This document shows positions 12,101 through 21,824 of a stretch of DNA of 64,000 bases, in pieces. The position numbers and the translations under genes are program-made. Every line of letters starts with the position of its first letter. Position 1 is the first letter of the stretch. This stretch comes from Siderastrea siderea (lineage: Eukaryota; Cnidaria; Anthozoa; Scleractinia; Rhizangiidae): the NCBI GenBank assembly GCA_964030785.1, contig OZ034970.1:3510411-3574410 (forward strand), in the 5' to 3' direction. Below the pieces are notes generated by a model. That model had not been told where the DNA came from and did not search any database. It was given only the letters and a program-made list of their open reading frames with translations.

Positions 12101-13213
12101 TTCAAGATGGTGTTAATGACTTGCATACTAGCACAAGTGAAAGTATATTTTTCTCTTTTGTATGCCAAATGACGCATATGAATGCCCAAAGGTGTTATTG
12201 AATGTTGATTAAAATGCAAAAATCGCTATTGAATCTGACTTTTGCGCAAATGTTCGTATTTTCGCGCTAATGAATGTCTCTTCGCGTAATTGATCGCCGT
12301 TTCACGCAAATGATTGCGTATTTTCTCGTAATGAACAGCAAAAGGTGTAATATTCCTGTTGCTTCATGCTACAGAAACAGTTAAGCACCGGCCGAGAGAG
12401 CCGATTGCGGTCCTCGTGTTACAGACAATGAGCAGTCCCCTTTGCTGCTTAGAGGTAGCCGCACGAGAAAAGTATGCGATCGCGCGCGAAAGTCGGCTGC
12501 CGCGTGGAAAGCTGACACGCATGCGGTGAGCTAGTAGACGCGCGTTACGTTTCCACTCGACAGCCGACCTTTACGCGTGTTCACGTGTTGTTCTCATATT
12601 GCTATCCCTGAGAGTGAGGGACTGCCCCTAGTCTAGTGGGGGGGGGGGGGGAGGGAGGGGGCATTGGTGTAGTGGTTAGCACGTTGGACTTCAGATCTGA
12701 AGGCCGGTGCTTTGGGGCCCAGTCCCTGCCGTGTTGTTTCCTCAGACAAGAAACTTTACCCCACATTGTCTCTCTTCACCCAGGCGTATAAAATGGGTAC
12801 CGACGACATACTGCTGGGGATAGCCCTGCGATGGACTAGCATCCCATCCAGGGGGGAGTAGCAATGCGCTCAGTTGATACCGGGTTAAGCTCCGGCCCTG
12901 TGGGCCTCCTTGCCTCGTGTGCGACTTTACCTTATCTAGTCTAGACCACCAAATGGCTGGCCCGTCTTCTCAGTGACGACAGACATTTTACGTTAGAAGT
13001 TTTTATATGCTAAATATAAATTTTGACTGGCTGTTTTCTTGTTATTTATCGTTTCAGACCTACCTTCAGTCGTTTATTGGACTGTGTTCCAAAATTCCAG
13101 ATTGCCCCATATCAGCCATGACAGGCCGGCCCCTCACTAAACGGGACCTGTGCGATTTTGCGCCATTTTTCAAGCAAGGAATCTTCGAGCAAACTAAAAA
13201 CTATTCAGGGTAG
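140..13213 (+). CDS. KIF16B: KIF16B-type kinesin-3, C-terminal half (5' partial): coiled coil plus PX domain
   Basis: Ten exons join in phase: 140-193, 397-459, 2199-3941, 5616-5939, 6758-6806, 6912-6983, 7817-8005, 8528-8617, 9208-9291 and 13058-13213 (TAG), giving about 940 residues. All junctions are AG/GT. The first four exons encode very charged Glu/Lys/Arg coiled coil, mostly in one 1743-bp exon. The last four encode a proline-rich linker (TPPVITPPPTP) and a PX domain with IPRYILRGLGRDSYHVFEIK, then WSVYRRYRKFRELH (the Arg-Arg-Tyr phosphoinositide-binding motif), then GALDFPSRRFFGN, ending CDFAPFFKQGIFEQ. A kinesin coiled coil followed by a terminal PX domain is the KIF16B/SNX23 architecture, which carries PI3P-positive early endosomes toward microtubule plus ends. 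The motor and FHA domains must lie upstream of the window. The exon-8 donor at 8618 (gtactg) was preferred to gtaatg six bases later because it aligns without a gap to vertebrate KIF16B. ATTAAA at 13249 and 13261 are possible poly(A) signals. Confidence 0.93.
460..2198 (+). other. KIF16B intron, 1.7 kb, no recognised gene
   Basis: Intron between the second and third coding exons in the window, with donor gtttgt and acceptor cttcgcag. It is AT-rich. Short open frames on both strands have no recognisable domain. A GC-richer patch at about 830-1320 looks like degenerate repeat sequence, but its ends could not be defined. Confidence 0.5.
4164..5325. mobile_element. Inverted-repeat element whose arms are gcgaaat minisatellites
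   Basis: Both ends carry the same sequence in opposite orientation: GGCTTACTGTAATTTGCG on the left (from about 4173) and its complement ending CAGTAAGCC on the right (to about 5311). The arms are tandem units of about 20 bp (tttgcgaaatgaaaatctgt): about eight on the left (4188-4365) and about five on the right (5190-5305). ATGCATA stands just outside both ends, a likely 7-8 bp target duplication. The roughly 800-bp core has no coding capacity I recognise. The element lies inside a KIF16B intron. Confidence 0.6.
5326..5590. repeat. Degenerate GC-rich minisatellite (TTTTCCCGCGCTTGCAAC)
   Basis: Roughly eight imperfect copies of a 30-35 bp unit built on gttgcatgttttcccgcgct. The array ends just before the KIF16B exon at 5616. 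The same ttttcccgcgctt core recurs at about 53518-53575, so it is a dispersed unit rather than a purely local expansion. Confidence 0.6.
6040..6182. repeat. SINE tail fragment
   Basis: Contains agcatcccatccaggggtag and gtcacgtcatggtacagaaa, the tail motifs of the tRNA-derived SINE at 12657-12935. Only the 3' portion is present. Confidence 0.5.
6202..6577. mobile_element. Complete CCCGG-terminal MITE with 8-bp duplication CTTCGATC
   Basis: A 376-bp element starting CCCGGTGGGGGGTACTCCC and ending in a C run plus GG. CTTCGATC is present at 6194-6201 and again at 6578-6585. The interior is non-coding, with gggctatacggggaggctcc near one end and cagagcctccccttag near the other. An 8-bp duplication suggests mobilisation by a hAT-class transposase; that is inference. 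Confidence 0.7.
8986..9186. mobile_element. Short palindromic MITE
   Basis: Left end catagcctgcgaagcaaacg mirrors right end cgcttgctacgcagtctatg. Inside, cgcgcgaaaattgggacgag pairs with ctcgccccaactttcgcgcg. The whole can fold as one long hairpin of about 200 bp. It lies just upstream of the KIF16B exon at 9208, within the intron. Confidence 0.55.
9790..10202 (+). repeat. SINE body with tandemly expanded tail (about 70-bp units)
   Basis: A degenerate SINE body (ccttaggcaagggactgtac, then ttttcaccca) is followed by about four tail units of about 70 bp. Each unit carries tgtgatNgaYtagcatccca, a G run, gtaatactgttagtcactta and atgctgggtat. Units start near 9952, 10027, 10099 and 10166. The last unit is interrupted at 10202 by the Tc1/mariner-like element. 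Confidence 0.65.
10203..12347 (-). mobile_element. Tc1/mariner-superfamily element with about 455-bp terminal inverted repeats
   Basis: A 2145-bp element flanked by TA on both sides (10201-10202 and 12348-12349), the signature duplication of the superfamily. The termini are CACCTTTTGCTGTTCATTAC and its complement. The inverted repeats run to about 10657 on the left and from about 11887 on the right, with scattered mismatches, and nearly abut the transposase frame. The single transposase is on the minus strand and is broken (see pseudogene). The element lies in the last KIF16B intron, inside a SINE tail. Confidence 0.88.
10661..11721 (-). pseudogene. Broken Tc1/mariner-like DDE transposase
   Basis: The start MPRRNRIPLEHRERIVRAFE (ATG at 11721) opens an N-terminal helix-turn-helix region. 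The catalytic part includes FVYDGAPAHRN (second Asp) and PPYSPFLNIVEQ (final Glu). Two lesions are visible. First, the reading frame shifts by one base near 11341-11358: the first frame stops at 11317 and the rest continues in another frame from 11323. Second, the position normally held by the first catalytic Asp in the (I/V)DE motif reads His (FVHECSYNIW). Either lesion should abolish activity. The protein belongs to the IS630/Tc1/mariner group with a DDE-type core; that is family knowledge. Confidence 0.88.
12350..12405 (+). repeat. Continuation of the SINE tail beyond the transposon
   Basis: Contains gttgcttcatgctacagaaa followed by cagttaagcaccggcc, SINE 3' motifs that complete the unit interrupted at 10202. 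This shows that the Tc1/mariner-like element landed in a pre-existing SINE. Confidence 0.6.
12657..12935 (+). repeat. tRNA-derived SINE
   Basis: Starts with a tRNA-like head: TGGTGTAGTGGTTAGCAC matches a Pol III box A, followed by an anticodon-arm-like ttcagatctgaa and a degenerate box B region. The body includes cttcacccaggcgtataaaa and gcgatggactagcatcccat, and the end reads gtgcgactttacctt. It is preceded by a G run from about 12638. It lies 120 bp before the last KIF16B exon. Confidence 0.7.
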
Positions 13214-16069
13214 CTTTAGAGAAGCAAAATACGTCGCAAGTTGTTTAAATTAAAATAGGCATTAAAAAAAGATAGAAAAATGAGAAAGGGTGAAAGTTAC
13301 ATAAATAACAAGAACACTCGTTTCAAAATTTAATACTAGACTAAATTAAGGCAGTGAACTGGCTGGCAAAGAATATAAATAGTCCGAAATTTGGGTGCCA
13401 AATTACAGTAGAAGAGGTTTCCGTCCATAAGAGTGAAAATATAGTAAAAGATATAGATATTATTGTTTTCGACCTCTTGAGTGGTTAAGCAGTTTGTAGT
13501 ATCTTTTTTTTTTCAAATTTTGTATATTCTATTAGTTTCATGAGAAAAGGAATTTATTTTACGGGAACTTTCTTTATAAACCAGTGGTTTTGTTCTGTTC
13601 ATTTTTCCCTTAAAGATAAGCAAGGTTGCAATTTCCGATAAAAGTGGTATAGCAATTTTGGTACCAAAGATTTTTGGAAAGATGTAGGTGTAGATTCCCG
13701 CAGTTTTGTTAAATCTTGTACTTTCAATTGCATCCATTGACGACTGCAAACAACACAGACATTAGCGTGATATATTTAACTACTAAAGCAACGACATCAG
13801 GCGAAATTAGTCGCGTAATTTGAATAATTGAGAATGTAGTGTATTTATTCTTTTAATCGGGGGGGGAGGGGGTAAATGATGTGATAGTTTTTGTAATCTA
13901 AAATGTATAGTTTGTGCATTATTAACGAGAATTGTTATCTTTAGTATAATTTCCTTTCATAAAGAATAATAGAATTAATGGGCTTCAACAAATTCTATTT
14001 ATTTAGACTATGTATATACTAGTCTTTGAACAAATATGTTTTCTATTTAAATAATTGGCTCTCTGGGTAGCGATTTTTTGCTGGTAAAATGCTTAACAAG
14101 TCAATTTAAAAAAAAAAACCACGAGAGATCACGTGCGACCGCTCGCCGTTAGAGTTGTAGAGCCTACTTTGTACCCAGGCGCTTCTGGGTTTTTGGCAGG
14201 AGAGCGAAGGTCTGGGAAAGCTTCGCGGAAAGCGCAAGGTACCAAGGGATCCCTTTGCGCTTTCCTAATAATCCCACGTGGAGGAGGAAGCGCTTGGGAA
14301 CGATGCAGTTGCAGCACGGCTGTGGAGGACGTTAATAGCGTTTATTTCATGGATGCAAATGTATAGGAGTTCAGTTCTGTTACCAGAACTCGCCCAATCC
14401 CGGCTAAGCTTTATTGAGCGTTAACAAACCTCTCTAGCGTTTAACCCCCCTAGTGGGGTGTAGGTGGTGAGTGGTGATGTTAACAGGTCTAAAGAGAATC
14501 AGAAGACTTGCCTAACCCCTCCCTGCTTAAGGGGCTAAATCCTCGGTGTACTTTATGGAGACTTAGCAAATCACTCGAGGGTTAAACACCTCTAGTAAGG
14601 TGTACTAGGTGAGTTCTGGTCACAGGTATAAAAGGAATTAATAGGTGAGACTTGCGTAGTGTTAAATAGGAGGAATTACCTTTGGAAATAAAGGTTTCTG
14701 TGTAGTCATTTTAATAACTGGTTTCTAAATATTTAACTTGGGTTCAGTCAAACGAGATGATGATGCCGCAGAGACTTGCCGAGGCATTTCAAGGGTTAGC
14801 CTGCGAACAGGCTTGCCGGAGCACTCAGGCGGCTGGGGCAAAAATGGAATACGACACATTTTGATGGGTTCTCGCCTATCGTGTGAACAAAAACGATCGA
14901 AAACGCCAGTGACAAACAAGACTTGTGAAAAGAAAGTGGAGACTTGAAAACGCATCGTTTGTTGTGGACGGTTGAGAACGTATCGTTTTGAAAACGCATC
15001 CCCGTATTGACTGCGAAAAGAGAATTGAGAAAAATAAACATCTTTCTACGCGTTTCGGCTATCGTCCACACTAGCTTAAATCAAAATCATCCTTTTTATT
15101 TCGTCTCCGTTTCGTTCGTTTCACACCGATAAGTTTTCAACTATCCACAGCGCTGAAAACGATAAACTTTCAAAACAATACATTTTCAAAACCTCTCCTT
15201 ATGAAACTATCTTTTGAAAGTCTCCATTGTAATCAGCGCTGTCGGTCGTGGTAGTGTGGGCGAGAGGCAAGAAAGCATAAAAAAGCGTGCGTTTCCACAA
15301 TGACGACAGGTCGTTAGATTATAGTCGTGCCCATTTTTTTTTACATCCCCCAAAAATATAAAATATGTCTTCTTTGTGAGCAATATTATCTTTTGTTTTT
15401 TCTTACAAGTGGCACTCGGGACGTCAGAAAGACCAAACTACAGTGAAGTGTTCATCCGCTAAATTGGTTGAAGGGCCAATACACGAGTGAAAAAACAATT
15501 GTTTGCTTTATTAAAAAGTCACCGCCGATTTTAACATCGTTTTAATACTGGTGTGATTGAGTCCAATACAAAGTTATGTTCTAGAAAATTAATTTTGTGG
15601 CTATGGTTGTTCTGTTCGCGACTCCATCGCCATGCGTGGGCATTTTAGAACACTAACAACACATCCGATGTCTATGTGAACTGCGACAAGGCTCCAGTTT
15701 TTTTTCGTTCCTGAGCAAACGAGATTTGAAAACCATTTCTTTCGCTGCAAACACGACACTAAAAGACCCCTTTTTCGAGCCATTATTGAAGCGTAAACAT
15801 TCAAGAGTGTGGAAACTAATATTAATGTAAACGAACCTCCCGTGAACCTCCACAACATCTCGACCACCCGAAATTTTGCCTTACAGAAAACATTTTCACA
15901 TCGCACACCAATATATCCTATTAACTCGAAAGGTATAATTTCACTATGTATCGATACTGGCACTTCACTGCAATATATTTCACTTTTTGAGATGGCTTGT
16001 TATTTCTTCCATCGCTAATTAATCATCCCATGCAAACCTTCGCGGTTTTTGATATTTCTTCATCGTCTT
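13214..16069. other. Intergenic, KIF16B to small heat shock protein
   Basis: About 2.9 kb without a recognisable gene. It contains the KIF16B 3'UTR, a palindromic segment at 14150-14310 (ggaaagcgcaagg pairs with cctttgcgctttcc), and a repeat-like patch at 14940-15290 with several aaaacgcatcgtttt variants. The minus-strand open frame at 15601-15963 has no recognisable domain. Confidence 0.45.
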
Positions 16070-16075
16070 TATAAA
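16070..16075 (+). promoter_or_regulatory. TATA box of the small heat shock gene
   Basis: TATAAA lies 57 bases before the start codon at 16132, in a good position for transcription to begin near 16100. No perfect array of alternating GAA/TTC heat-shock elements was seen in the 250 bp upstream; only weak partial sites are present, for example near 15869. Confidence 0.5.
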
Positions 16076-16131
16076 CGAAGCGATTGCAGATCAGATCACA
16101 GTGTCGTAAGTACTGTTTTGTACAAGCCAAA

Positions 16132-16755
16132 ATGCAGCGCAAAAGGTCGGGTGATGAGAAAATCCATATCGCAACTTTAGACGTGCGAAACTACCGTCCT
16201 GATGAAGTAAGCCTTCGCGTCGAGGGAGACATTCTAGTGGTGAAAGCGAAGCATTACGCAGATGGAAGCTTTGGCTTTGAGCGAAATGAATTCCAACGCA
16301 CCTATCCTGTCCCTCAAGATGCTGACCCAGCCAGCATAACTTCAAAGATCTCCCAAGATGGATATCTAACCATAGAAGCAACCAAACGAGTGGTGAAATT
16401 AGCGGAAAACGATTTCGCGCTTGGCAGTTTTGAAACTCGCGCTGGAGAAGTCGCAAGGATCGACGACAAAAAATTCAGCGTTTTGTTGGATGTGACGAAT
16501 TTCAAGCCCGAAGAGATCAAAGTTAAAGTCGTAGGGAACGAGTTATCGGTCAGCGCAAAACACGAGTCCGAAACAGAAGGACATTTTACCTCTCGTCAGT
16601 TCAACCGACATTTCGTGCTGCCTAAAGACGTCGATATGACTTCTGTTATGTCTCGCCTCACTGAGGAGGGGAAACTCCTGGTTGAAGCGGAACGAAAAGC
16701 TCTGCCGCCGCCACAAGAAAGATTTATCAGCATCGAGAAAGACAAAAAAGCCTGA
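16132..16755 (+). CDS. Small heat shock protein with two alpha-crystallin domains
   Basis: A single-exon gene for 207 residues. ATG at 16132 (context CCAAAATG) is the first ATG in frame; the open frame reaches further upstream only by non-ATG codons and past the TATA box. Residues 11-86 form the first alpha-crystallin domain (LDVRNYRPDEVSLRV through SQDGYLTIEA). Residues 114-190 form the second (LDVTNFKPEEIKVKV through TEEGKLLVEAER). The usual aromatic N-terminal arm is almost absent, with only 10 residues before domain one. The tail carries an I-x-I motif (ISI, residues 199-201), which in this family docks onto neighbouring alpha-crystallin domains during oligomer assembly. ATP-independent holdase activity is expected from the family. 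Lack of introns and a TATA box fit a heat-inducible gene. Double-domain forms are known in some invertebrates, so this is probably a lineage form rather than an artefact. Confidence 0.92.
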   Translation: MQRKRSGDEKIHIATLDVRNYRPDEVSLRVEGDILVVKAKHYADGSFGFERNEFQRTYPVPQDADPASITSKISQDGYLTIEATKRVVKLAENDFALGSFETRAGEVARIDDKKFSVLLDVTNFKPEEIKVKVVGNELSVSAKHESETEGHFTSRQFNRHFVLPKDVDMTSVMSRLTEEGKLLVEAERKALPPPQERFISIEKDKKA

Positions 16756-18304
16756 AAATCAGTCACGGACTGACTTATATGCACATATCTCAGAATAATT
16801 GTCTTTCCAAAACTTGTAATCAATTAAGGGTACTTTGATTAAAGTGGTGTAAGTTTGAAGTAGGTATACTTTTGCAATTGTTCCAAAGAAATTAAGGTTT
16901 GCAGTAGCAATTTTCTTTTCAGGAATCAAGACACAGCTGTAACTTTTCAGTCGACAGTCATAACTTGTATCGCTCAACTTCGTCGTATAAAGTATCATAC
17001 TTTCTCAAACCAATTTCTAAAATCCAAACTGACTTGCTACAATCCGGGCCACAATTCCTTGAAGCACCTCACTGCCTCATTCAATTTTTATCAGATTGTA
17101 ACATTTTGGTGTTCGAAACAACATTGAAATGGGGACTGGGGAGCTAACTTTAAAAAGCTGTTTCAAGGTTTATCACCGGGATTGTAGCTACATGTTTTTG
17201 CTTCGCGGAGTTCTGATTGCCTCATTGTGCTGTTTGTGTCTGTTGGTCAGAGTAATTACTTTTAGTTTTGGATTTAAGACAATCAACTGAAGACCGCTCT
17301 AAATCTTATGAAATCCCTCCTAGACAGCTTGCTCTTACTAGAAAGAAAATTGGAGCATTGGAATTGCATTTCTTTGATACTGAGATGACAGGTGACCCCA
17401 GAAGCTAAGAAATTGTCTAGCCCGCGTGGCGAGCGCTAAAAGGGAAGGGCGCCTGGAGAGGGGAAATTATGCCTCCTCTTTTGGTGCCTGCCACGCAAGC
17501 TGAGAATTGTCTGTATCCCTTTCAGTTGCATCAGAGTAATAACACAGAGTCAATTTTTTAAAACTTTACATAAGAAACAATTATTTACACAAAGTTACAC
17601 ATTAAAGGAATTTGAAGCAGACTACGTGAGATTTTTCGCCACATATAGCCCGTTTTCAGTATGGTAGACAGTGGGAAGGAGAAAAATAACAGAGGAGGAA
17701 CGTGAATTAAAATAATACGCGCGGGGTCCAAGTGAAAAGGACTCGGGAAAGAACGAACCGGCGAGATTTATTCTTCTTTCGCAGTGGCCAGTGAAGTCCA
17801 GGTAGATTATATGAAACGTTGGCACTCTGGATGTACTGTGTTGTAAAATACAAAAGGTCCGTTCTTTGCTCAATGAGCTGTCAAATTGGACGACTGTGAA
17901 TTTAATTGAAACCGTTTTCTGTTTGCATCCTTGCATAACTTGTCGTTCCGGTTGGTTAGTCAGTGGTCCAGATATAAATACACGTCGATTATTTACACGG
18001 ACAAGGAGCCCTCTTGCAATAGCGTCACACTTTGAATGGTAAAATCCTGCCAAATAAGTCAAAGTCCTTCCAATAAGTCTTTCCAGTTGTATGACCTCTG
18101 CCTCAGCTGTTTCAGTTGAACGCTTATCTCGTCTTTAAGTCTGTTCACTGAAACTGAAAAACCACAGGCTTCATTGCAAAAAGAAACGATAATCAAAGTC
18201 ACAATCTTGCTCGTTTGCGAAATACAAAGTTATCGATAAATTTGGCCTTAAGGGTGCGGAAAAAGCTAAATTAGTTGTCGAGTACACATAGTTGTCTTTA
18301 GTCT

Positions 18305-18332
18305 GACCTTTCCAGCGTTAGCCCTTCGTCAG
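18305..18332 (-). ncRNA. Minimal hammerhead ribozyme motif (Penelope type), partly degenerate
   Basis: On the minus strand the core CUGACGA is followed by stem-loop AGGGCUAACGCU, then GGAAAG and GUC. Against the CUGANGA...GAAA...GUC hammerhead core, the stem-II side is intact, but GAAAC reads GAAAG, so the short palindromic stem III is damaged. It faces the second copy at 18429-18456. Confidence 0.45.
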
Positions 18333-18428
18333 AGCGAACCAAGAAATTGTGGCTTGTGCTTGGTTTATATGGAGACCGGTGCATGGAGCTACGCTATTGG
18401 TAGGAACATGGTAGTTCCTGGATTCGCT

Positions 18429-18456
18429 CTGACAAAGGGCCAACGCTCGAAACGTC
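18429..18456 (+). ncRNA. Minimal hammerhead ribozyme motif (Penelope type), one core substitution
   Basis: Reads CUGACAA, then stem II GGGC-CAAC-GCUC, then GAAACGUC. The second half is perfect: GAAA, self-complementary ACGU, then C as the cleavage-site base. In the first half the invariant CUGANGA has A in place of the second G. Minimal hammerheads of this form are known from the flanking repeats of Penelope-like elements, where ACGU pairs between two copies. Confidence 0.5.
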
Positions 18457-18774
18457 AGCTTTTCAATTTCTCTACCGTGGCCAATTTACCTTATTATCAA
18501 CTCAGTTGATAAATCTAACTTTTGTGTATCACTTCCCCACCGACGCAGCGCCACAGTTTCTTTTAGAAACAAACCCACTATCTCACTAGTCTGTCGAGGC
18601 CCTTACATGTTGGCAAGCTTTTGTGTGGGCGATTTATCCAGTTAGCTGTATCAACTGAGAACCCAAAACTGGATCAGTTTTATCACACAGAAAAAAAGAA
18701 ATTAATTAATTCATCGAGCTAGCCAAGTTTCCGTACCTTGTTTTAAATAATCTCAATACAACACTAGCTCGTAG

Positions 18775-21766
18775 TCAGTTGTCCATCAAATCATCCTTTG
18801 GTTCGTCTTCATAAGCTCGCTTCACTCCACCTTCGGAACAAAAAAAAGGAAAGAAACGAGTTACAAATCTTAAAACTGGTAAATATCTAAATCTTAACCG
18901 AGAAGAGTGAAAATTTTGATATCAACAAGAACGCATCGCTAACATTTTTATCCCTGAACAACCTAAATGCTGTTGACATTGTACGTGGAACACCTTCGCA
19001 CCTTCCTCGGCAATCTGCAGCAATTTTAGGACATTTTCGGGAAATGTTTGACGTAAAACTTTCACTCCAGCTTCGAATAATTTAGCTTATAAAATCTTCG
19101 GGCATTTTCGGGAAATGATTGACAATCCACGGAGATTCTGTAACAAAAACAGAATAACACATGGTAGCTGCCTGAAGATGTGAAATTGTGAAACTTCTCT
19201 AGCCACGTTCAACTCGGTACCTCATGCAAGCTTGATTCTCGGCCTTCTTCAGTTGGCCAGTTGAGGAGTCTCGTTATTCAAAATGTTGTCCATGTACCTT
19301 AGCCCCTAGAATTGACCCCTCATAAGTAGTTGTTGCGAGGATTTTCCTTTTTCATCAAACCAAATATAACAATAAAAACAGTTCTTAAAAAGTCGGGACA
19401 GGCCAACCGTCCCAAACCTCGTTCCCAGGGACTCGAGGACAAAGTTTCCTGGGAACGAGGTTGAACACTCCCCACCTTTCCCCAGTGGGACTGCCATCAA
19501 AGAGTTTTTCATATGTTTCTTCATGCTAGACCTTGTTCCAATTCATCAGGAATCGGATATGGAATTGAGATGAGCATGGTTGGCCGGTATTGAGGCATCA
19601 ACAACCTACTGTAACTTGCCTTCACCGTAATTGAGGAATTAATAATATTTAATTAATCCTTCCATGACTGCGGAATAGTAACTACAGCCCAGCGACGTCT
19701 TTTGTGTTTTCTACCTTTTAATGAACTTCCTCCCACTGTAAATTGAGATAAACGGACTAAAGCTGTACAACATGACCTACAGTAAATTCACAAAATTACC
19801 GCAGCTTCTTTTACCTTGATTTAGTCTTTCTCCCGAAGTTCTTGCTTGATAGTTTGCTAAATATATTGGCTCATATTCCTATACATAACAAACAAACTGT
19901 TAGAATATTAACCCTTTAAACCCCAATAGCAGGGCTTGAAGGTAAGGTAAGGTAGGTAAGTGTGAGCATCTAACTTCTCCTTACAATATCACTACTTGAT
20001 CAAACATACAGGTCACAAGAATAAAGGAAATGATCATCAAACATGAAGTGTCTTGATGTTTGTGCAAATTCTCCCAACTAGTACCATAAGGAACGTATGG
20101 AGAAGACTAAGGAGAATATGCATATTGATATTGGGGCTTAAAGGGTTAAAGAAATTCAAAACCACACCTCAGTTTGTCTCAGTCATTTGAGCCACAAACT
20201 TGTCTGACCATTCTTCTGCAATGACATCCCTGTCTCAAAACCTTGTTTATCCAACAACCCAGTTTATACAACCACATTGACGTTTATGGCCCCAGAAAGA
20301 TGGTGATAACAAGTTTGTTCTGTTTTAACGAGTCCTTGATGGTTGCCGTGCACAAACCCTAACAGTAGAGTTATCAGTGGCATACAGTGGATCGTTTCAA
20401 TGAAATATCTGTTGCTAAGGCATTAGGTAACTGTCTCAGAAATTTCATTTATTTGCGAAGAAAAGTCTAGCTTTCAAAACATGGTAAATTTAATCCCCTT
20501 TATATTTGGATAGACAAACATGTCGTTTACAGCACAACATAAGGTCAGCTAGCATTTTCAGATAGCCAACAGCAACTCCGAAATCTAGGGAATAAGATTT
20601 CATTCCCTAAAATTTTCTGAGACTTCAATTTTCGACTAGAGAATAAGAACAGATCAATCTATGTTTGTTGACTGCAAACAAAAACAACATTTAAAACAAT
20701 GTAGAACATAGAAAACAACGCTGTGGGTAGTTTGCTAGAATTTTTGTGCTGGGTGGAATTCTTTGAGCTGAATGTGAGTTGTAGAGAGGACATGATGGAA
20801 GATCAACATAATGGAGAGTTATTAATATCAATTATCAGATAATCAAGCATTTTGTAATATTAAATGAAAACTTGTCAAAGAGTATACCAATGTTTCCTTA
20901 GTGAACAAAGCCTTGCTTACCGTAAGTTGTTGAACAAAACCCTCATTAGGATTAATGCAAAATCTTCTTTGTTGAACATAATGAAATGCCTCCCTAATGA
21001 AAAAAAAAACATAAAAACAAAAATAAGAAACAAAGATTCTTGGGTGTTGCTGAGAGGTCCACGAGAGGAAACTAAAGAGACAAGGAAGTAGAATATAGAA
21101 ATTTCATGAGATGGTGGGAAGTGGCAGAAATGGAAAAAAAAGGTAAACAAGAATGCACCACATGCATTAAAATGGAACCCTTGTGCCCTACCCCCAGCTC
21201 CCACGTAAAATAAAATGTTATCGCAACTCAACATAAAACATGCATTCTTTTCTACACCCTGACTTTCAAATATCCCATTCTCAGTATTGATCACCTGGTA
21301 TGCCTGTGGCATTTTTTTGCCGGACGAGGCTAGAGCAAAAAGGGATGGTTGGGGAGGAATTGCTCACGAAAAAATAGAAAAGAAACAATCAAATGTTTAA
21401 TACTAGAAACAGTCTTTCCTTGGGGGTACTTGTACTCTGGGAATTTTGGTTGGGGTGTGCCATGTCTCAAAGGTAAAAGTCTACAAACCAATAAGTAAAC
21501 CACATTGGCTAGACTAAGGGTGAGCGGTGATGATCATTTATGGAAGATCCCATTGTATTATTCTGAACAGGTATTTTAACATTTACTTTTTTTACCTGTA
21601 TGTTAATCCATAAGTTTCCATTATAAAGGCTATCATTAATGCGGCACTGCAAAAAAAAGAAAACAACATTGTTAAGTAAATAACAGATGTAGTTAAATCT
21701 GTATAATTTATGATTATGTTCATATCTGGTACACTAGTATTGCATTGGAACATGTGCAATGAAAGT

Positions 21767-21824
<58 letters not shown>

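Larger units (their letters stand above)
16756..18774. other. Intergenic between small heat shock gene and STYX 3' end
   Basis: No gene recognised. A palindromic MITE-like segment lies at 17417-17510 (tctagcccgcgtggcgagc against gcctgccacgcaagctgaga). The inverted hammerhead pair lies at 18305-18456. The minus-strand frame at 17622-18062 has no recognisable domain and may be part of the STYX 3'UTR or chance. Confidence 0.45.

Noticed and set aside
15601..15963. 120-codon minus-strand open frame upstream of the small heat shock gene
   Set aside because: No domain, no splice logic, and composition resembles translated intergenic sequence; overlaps the likely promoter area of the plus-strand gene.
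17622..18062. 146-codon minus-strand open frame
   Set aside because: No recognisable domain; lies downstream of the STYX stop and may be 3'UTR or chance.
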